Source of the DNA: a virus
DNA length: 23,946 nucleotides
Reading direction: 5' to 3' (one strand)
IMG/VR virus record: IMGVR_UViG_3300027917_000175
Span: 1 to 23,946 of that record
Part shown: one piece after another, positions 23,481-23,946 of the stretch
Layout of the letters: every line of letters begins with the position of its first letter
Numbering within the stretch: position 1 is the first letter of the stretch
Program-made: the position numbers and the translations under genes
The notes under the pieces: model-generated
Databases searched by the model: none
What the model was told of the DNA's origin: nothing
The model's input: the letters and a program-made list of their open reading frames with translations, nothing else

Positions 23481-23753
23481 ATGATCCTCCATCCACTTTC
23501 GCTACCAGTTGATATTGCTGCAGATGTCTCTGTTGACTCAGCATCATTAGTATCTATTATTAACACAAATGCTGCCGTTGTTTATATTACTGTTTCTGGA
23601 GATGTCGTAACTCGTATTGGTATTGCTGCTGGCGAAAGAGTTCTTTTAGAAAAAGATTACACAGCAGTAATTCGAGCAAACACAGCATCCGATGGAACTG
23701 GTGCTGTTGTTGCTGATACAGTTTTGGCAACTAAGGTAGCATACGCAGGATAA
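23481..23753 (+). CDS. Small hypothetical protein, beta-rich (90 aa)
   Basis: Family not recognised. It is hydrophobic/Val-Ala rich with alternating strands (ASLVSIINTNAAVVYITV, then IGIAAGERVLLEKDYTAVI), and the pattern 'N-x-A-x-x-x-x-I...G-x-x-x-I...G-E-x-V-x-x-x-K-x-x-x-x-x-I-x-A' suggests a small beta barrel of the head-tail or decoration type. No signal peptide. It follows gp16 by 17 bases, with a promoter-like octamer in front, and probably belongs to the late structural set. Confidence 0.65.
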   Translation: MILHPLSLPVDIAADVSVDSASLVSIINTNAAVVYITVSGDVVTRIGIAAGERVLLEKDYTAVIRANTASDGTGAVVADTVLATKVAYAG

Positions 23754-23788
23754 GTAGTATTAGCATCTAAAATCGCTTACGTAAACTA

Positions 23789-23946
23789 ATGGCACAGTGG
23801 AATAAAAATACTCAAGACTATAGGGCACAGGACACTACCAACTTTGAAGTAGTGATGCTGGCAGACCAGAATGGCAATCCATTGAATAGTTATGGATCTG
23901 CTGCTAACATTCCTATTGCTGCTGGAGATTTAGCAGGATATTCTCA
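23789..23946 (+). CDS. Start of a putative virion protein, cut by the window edge
   Basis: An ATG at 23789 opens a frame that runs to the window end without a stop (52 residues seen). It begins MAQWNKNTQDYRAQDTTNFE and continues VVMLADQNGNPL. The length and function cannot be judged; similar openings occur on cyanophage structural proteins near gp16/gp17. The 35 bases before it hold no clear promoter or Shine-Dalgarno. Confidence 0.6.
   Translation, partial: MAQWNKNTQDYRAQDTTNFEVVMLADQNGNPLNSYGSAANIPIAAGDLAGYS

Overview
The window is a stretch of a T4-like (tailed, myovirus-morphotype) phage genome, most likely a marine cyanophage. The main evidence is the collinear run at the right end: gp13 (neck), gp14 (neck), gp15 (tail-sheath terminator) and gp16 (small terminase), recognisable by family sequence features and in the T4 order. 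Further support comes from TATAAATA-like late-promoter motifs just before many genes, tight gene packing, one coding strand only (+), AT-leaning base composition, and fibre-type proteins of the sort common in marine cyanophages. The host is inferred, not shown.

Layout. (1) 1-4340: the 3' end of one very large gene for a collagen-like fibre. The frame is open from the window edge to 4340. Six Gly-X-Y blocks are separated by five globular modules of two alternating types, and the protein ends in a fibre C-terminal domain. (2) 4351-9537: three virion proteins (990, 501 and 235 aa) that follow it as a cassette. (3) 9567-12012: an accessory insert with a GH130/GH43-like beta-propeller protein, a TPR plus FkbM-type methyltransferase protein and a small coiled-coil protein. 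(4) 12025-14373: small structural-looking genes and a 476-aa fibre protein. (5) 14392-19942: a second, diverged copy of the cassette (170, 1069, 431 and 171 aa), in the same order and with the same junctions. (6) 19969-23463: gp13-gp14-gp15-gp16. (7) 23481-23946: a small unknown gene and the start of a further gene cut by the window edge. No intergenic gap exceeds about 40 bases, and no RNA gene, integrase, insertion sequence or CRISPR array is visible.

How it fits together. Almost everything appears to build the outside of the particle. gp13, gp14 and gp15 connect head to tail, and gp16 works with the large terminase in packaging. The two paralogous cassettes plus the collagen-like and Mtd_N-like fibres probably form adhesive appendages. 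The two glycan/small-molecule-type enzymes between the cassettes might modify virion or host-surface glycans, but that is inference. Six late-promoter-like octamers divide the region into short transcription units, and five of them overlap the stop codon of the preceding gene.

The points most worth a second look are the alternating-module collagen fibre, the duplicated four-gene cassette whose two copies differ sharply in arginine codon use, and a related-looking G/D-N-Y-V-V-G type insert that appears in gp13, gp14 and only one of the two large appendage proteins.
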